A stretch of 16,427 nucleotides of DNA from assembly GCA_029880625.1 (NCBI GenBank), contig JAOUOA010000007.1, positions 1-16,427 on the forward strand. The letters are read 5' to 3'. This stretch comes from Spirochaetia bacterium. GTDB taxonomy: Bacteria > Spirochaetota > Leptospiria > Leptospirales > Leptonemataceae. How positions within the stretch are numbered: the stretch's first letter is position 1; each line of letters opens with the position of its first letter. Of the stretch, positions 13,850 through 16,427 are shown one piece after another. Position numbers and translations under genes: made by a program. The notes beneath the pieces were generated by a model, which searched no databases, was not told where the DNA came from, and saw only the letters and a program-made list of their open reading frames with translations.

Positions 13850-15520
13850 TCATCTTTGCGCTGATTTTCTCTTTCTGCTAATCCATTTCGCAGAATCCCA
13901 GTTCTTTTCAAATCCGAAAATATGGGGTTTTTTGCCCTGATGAGCCGGAATAATGGACATGGCTCTTTCCGCAAAAGCAGTGATGGACAGCGATGGATTA
14001 ACTCCGGGATTTGCAGGAATTACAGAACCGTCGCATACAATCATATTTTGATAGCCGAAAACTCTGTTTTGAGTATCGATAACCCCTTCGCGTCTGTTTT
14101 CTGCCATACAGCATCCTCCAAGGATATGAGCGGTTGCAGAAATATTGAGCGCTGCTTCAGGAAGAGCCGTTCGCGACTTTCCTTCTATTCGCCGGGCAAG
14201 TCTTTTTGCGAATTCATAACCCACAGGAATGTAAGAAGGAATTTTATTGTTTTTTCCCATTCTGCTTACCAGTTTCATGGAAAAGGGGAAAAGAAGCCTT
14301 CGTTTCATATCCAGGCGAAAATAATTATTCCTTGTCTGCATGACCAGCAGGATTAAATTTTTTCGGGCAAAGCCGAAAGGAAATATTGTTTTGAAAAACT
14401 GAAAAGGATGCGTAAGAGCGTTGAAAATAAATTTTATCGGTCTCGGGATCAGGCCTCCATCTTCCGTCGAAACCGTTAAAAGCATTCCCATTAAATTGGA
14501 TCCCGCAGGGTAATTGACTGCTTCAATGGAAGTGCCCGGCTCTACATGAACTCTAGAAGAGATGGCAATACCTTTCGAAAAATCAATATTGTTTCCGGGG
14601 CTTTGTACAGATAAAAGGGATTCGCTGTTAGTCCTGACCTGGAATCCGAGAGCAGGAGAAAGATGTTTGAGATACTTTTTCTTTTTCATCCGAAGAAGTA
14701 AATCCATGGTTCCCAGAGTTCCTGCTGCGAAAACAATTCCTCCAGAAGTGTATTCACGTGAAGAAAATGAAATCGGCAGAGTGGATTTTTTCGTTTTTAC
14801 GGAATATCCTTCGCTTCCATCCTCATTGAGGGGCGTAATTCTTACGGCTTCTGTTTCGGGTATAACAGTGGCTCCCAGTTTTTCTGCCAGATAAAGATAA
14901 TTCTTATCAAGTGAGTTTTTTGCATTATAACGGCAGCCGACCATGCAGCCCCCGCAAAAATTGCATCCCATCCGCTTTGGCCCGTCTCCTTTAAAGTAGG
15001 GATCAGCGACGGTTTTATTTTCTTCTCCAAAAAAGATTCCTGCTCTTGCATGTTCAAATGAATGTTCAGTTCCGAATTCAGACGCTGTTCTGCGCAGCAG
15101 CTTGTCTCCAATGGTAATCTTTGGGTTGAGATCCGTTCCAAGCATTTTTTCAGCCACTCTGTAAAACGGCATCATGGATTTTTTTCCTCCCAGTTTCTGC
15201 ATGATTTCATTGGAAAAAAATTCATCTTCCGGAACGTAAAGGTTGGCTGCATAGACCAGGCTTCCTCCGCCCACGCCCACTCCGGATAAAATCATGGCAT
15301 CCTTTAAAAGGGTCAGTTTCTGAAATCCCTTTAAAAACAGTTTTGGAAACCATAAATAATCATAGAAAAACATATTGCTGGAAGGAAAATCTGATGGATA
15401 CCAGCGTTTCCCTTTTTCAATCACGGCAACACGGTAGCCTTTCTGAGCAAGTCTCATTGCTGCTACGGAACCGCCAAATCCAGATCCTATAATGATATAA
15501 TCAAAATCCATTTTCTCCAT
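13850..15520 (-). CDS. GMC-family FAD oxidoreductase, cholesterol-oxidase-like, with four-cysteine cluster
   Basis: A 556-residue flavoenzyme. The FAD-binding GSGFGGSVAAMRL is at residues 12-24, GVGVGGGSLVYAAN at 80-93 is the second flavin contact, and the GMC catalytic His465 (TAHILGGC) and Asn507 (NPGVNPSLSI) are present. Overall it resembles the ChoD-type group of GMC oxidases, which act on hydroxyl groups of sterols or other lipophilic alcohols. The true substrate cannot be read from the sequence. Residues 186-196 carry CX2CX2CX3C, the spacing of a 4Fe-4S ferredoxin site, as seen in many relatives of this group. No signal peptide is present. The ATG has AAAAGG about 11 nt upstream. The gene diverges from the YaaR-like gene across 89 bases and converges with prfB. 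No steroid-pathway gene is nearby. Confidence 0.88.
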   Translation of the reverse strand: MEKMDFDYIIIGSGFGGSVAAMRLAQKGYRVAVIEKGKRWYPSDFPSSNMFFYDYLWFPKLFLKGFQKLTLLKDAMILSGVGVGGGSLVYAANLYVPEDEFFSNEIMQKLGGKKSMMPFYRVAEKMLGTDLNPKITIGDKLLRRTASEFGTEHSFEHARAGIFFGEENKTVADPYFKGDGPKRMGCNFCGGCMVGCRYNAKNSLDKNYLYLAEKLGATVIPETEAVRITPLNEDGSEGYSVKTKKSTLPISFSSREYTSGGIVFAAGTLGTMDLLLRMKKKKYLKHLSPALGFQVRTNSESLLSVQSPGNNIDFSKGIAISSRVHVEPGTSIEAVNYPAGSNLMGMLLTVSTEDGGLIPRPIKFIFNALTHPFQFFKTIFPFGFARKNLILLVMQTRNNYFRLDMKRRLLFPFSMKLVSRMGKNNKIPSYIPVGYEFAKRLARRIEGKSRTALPEAALNISATAHILGGCCMAENRREGVIDTQNRVFGYQNMIVCDGSVIPANPGVNPSLSITAFAERAMSIIPAHQGKKPHIFGFEKNWDSAKWISRKRKSAQR

Positions 15521-15555
15521 TGAATAAAACCTTTTATGTCACTTTATTGATTATG

Positions 15556-15584
15556 TTAGGGTGATTCTGTCCGATAAATATACT
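15556..15584 (+). promoter_or_regulatory. Possible promoter for the YaaR-like gene
   Basis: TATACT at 15579-15584 is one base from the -10 consensus. A weak -35 (TTAGGG at 15556-15561) lies 17 bp before it. It sits in the 89-base divergent gap, 25 bases before the YaaR-like start at 15610, giving a short leader. Confidence 0.35.
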
Positions 15585-15609
15585 GTAGCGGAGTAAAACA
15601 AGTAAAATC

Positions 15610-16071
15610 ATGCAGGTTAAAATTCTTACAGAAACCGATTACAGAAAAAAAACAATCAACAAGCGCAAGAGCTCTGCATCCGTGCAGCCGCTTTCCGAGA
15701 ATTCATTCTTGAACATACTTGAAGAGGTCCTTCCTTCCTCTCTTGATGAGAACAAAAGTCTACATGAACTCTGGAGCATCCTTCCTGATGCGGAAAAAGA
15801 TCTGATCGAAACTCCTTCCAATGAAAACTTGAATCATTATAAAGATGTGGTTAGGCAAATTGCTTCTCAGACTATCAGCATGAACGTCCGGTTAAAAAAA
15901 ATTTATCGAAAAAACCGAAATAATGAAAAGGTGGAATTAAATGTAATTGAATATCTGGATTCCAGGATTCAAAAAATGGCTGTTATGATGCAGTCATCTG
16001 GAAACACGGCATTTAATATTCTGAAAACCCTGGATGAAATTCGGGGAATTTTGCTGGATTTAAAGCGATGA
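15610..16071 (+). CDS. YaaR/DUF327 family protein
   Basis: A 153-residue soluble protein. The first 45 residues are polar and basic. The rest is helical and follows the DUF327 pattern: NLNHYKDVVRQIASQT around 74-89 (the family's relative of RYK-x-x-V), then a basic RLKKIYRKNR stretch, and the C-terminal ILKTLDEIRGILLDL at about 136-150, the most characteristic end of the family. YaaR occurs in Firmicutes and Spirochaetes; its function is unknown. The ATG at 15610 has GGAG about 16 nt upstream, rather far. It overlaps the next gene by 4 nt (ATGA), which implies translational coupling. It diverges from the GMC oxidoreductase gene. Confidence 0.83.
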   Translation: MQVKILTETDYRKKTINKRKSSASVQPLSENSFLNILEEVLPSSLDENKSLHELWSILPDAEKDLIETPSNENLNHYKDVVRQIASQTISMNVRLKKIYRKNRNNEKVELNVIEYLDSRIQKMAVMMQSSGNTAFNILKTLDEIRGILLDLKR

Positions 16072-16421
16072 TTCGAAAACCAATATTTTTTCTTCCGCTT
16101 TTCTATTTCGTATTGTATTCTCTGGATCTAAATGCACAGGTTTTTTCAGTTCCCCAGGGAAAATGGAAGGAGAAAAAAGGGCGTGCTGAAATTGTCATTG
16201 CGCCGTCTCACATTCTGTTTCGTGAAAATTCAGATCAGGAATTTATGCTTTATTCCTATGAAATCAAAGGCAGAATCAGAGAAGAATACTGGCTTGAATA
16301 TACCGGAAAACATTCTATATTAAATTCTGATAAAATAACTCTGATTTTTCATAAATATACGATTGAACTTTATTTATTTTCCAAAAATAAGGTAATCAAG
16401 AAATATGTTTTTAAAAGATAG
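16068..16421 (+). CDS. Small exported hypothetical protein, 117 aa
   Basis: The start ATG overlaps the stop of the YaaR-like gene as ATGA, so coupled translation is likely. A signal peptide is clear: a basic MIRKP start, a hydrophobic FFLPLFYFVLYSL core, and LNAQ with probable cleavage after Ala near residue 23. The mature part, about 94 residues, is rich in Tyr, Lys and alternating hydrophobic residues, suggesting a small beta-rich periplasmic domain. I do not recognise a family. It ends 6 bases before the window edge. Confidence 0.75.
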   Translation: MIRKPIFFLPLFYFVLYSLDLNAQVFSVPQGKWKEKKGRAEIVIAPSHILFRENSDQEFMLYSYEIKGRIREEYWLEYTGKHSILNSDKITLIFHKYTIELYLFSKNKVIKKYVFKR

Positions 16422-16427
16422 CATGGA

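Noticed and set aside
13922..14356. Plus-strand open frame of 144 codons within the GMC oxidoreductase gene
   Set aside because: It lies opposite the conserved catalytic C-terminal part of the flavoenzyme; a shadow frame.
16423..16427. ATG at the right edge as the start of a further gene
   Set aside because: Only five bases remain, so nothing can be supported.

Overview
The window is a moderately AT-rich bacterial chromosome segment that reads as ordinary, densely packed housekeeping and accessory DNA. It most resembles a spirochaete of the Leptospirales. That placement is an inference. It rests on a YaaR/DUF327 protein in a Gram-negative-type genome (several Sec signal peptides ending in Ala-x-Ala-like sites), a two-receiver GGDEF protein, weak or absent Shine-Dalgarno sequences with some TTG starts, and several large proteins I cannot assign to a widespread family. 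No transposase, phage gene, CRISPR array or integrase is visible.

Layout: (1) 1-65 holds the tail of an upstream gene and its intrinsic terminator. (2) 222-5382 (+) is a tight cluster of an unrecognised 604-residue protein, prmA (ribosomal protein L11 methyltransferase), and an 812-residue protein whose C-terminal two thirds align by eye with S-adenosylhomocysteine hydrolase but lack key catalytic residues. (3) 5618-6967 (+) encodes a REC-REC-GGDEF diguanylate cyclase, followed by an M50B-like membrane metalloprotease (7031-7831). (4) 8096-9696 (+) carries a UDP-glucuronate decarboxylase and lipB, converging with and overlapping a minus-strand CoA-binding protein (9665-10057). (5) 10135-10207 is tRNA-Phe, followed by a small minus-strand hypothetical gene. 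(6) 10628-13778 (+) carries an exported HEAT-repeat protein, an exported protein split by a frameshift at a run of nine T, and prfB (release factor 2) in a single frame. (7) 13850-15520 (-) is a cholesterol-oxidase-like GMC flavoprotein with a four-cysteine cluster. (8) 15610-16421 (+) is a YaaR/DUF327 protein overlapping a small exported protein.

The most notable points are the divergent SAH-hydrolase-like protein encoded next to a SAM-dependent methyltransferase, and the homopolymer-split exported protein, whose downstream half also carries a perfect 11-bp hairpin. Other second-look items are the diguanylate cyclase with its first receiver degenerate (the reverse of PleD), a run of inverted repeats in front of the UDP-glucuronate decarboxylase gene, and an overlap between convergent lipB and its neighbour.
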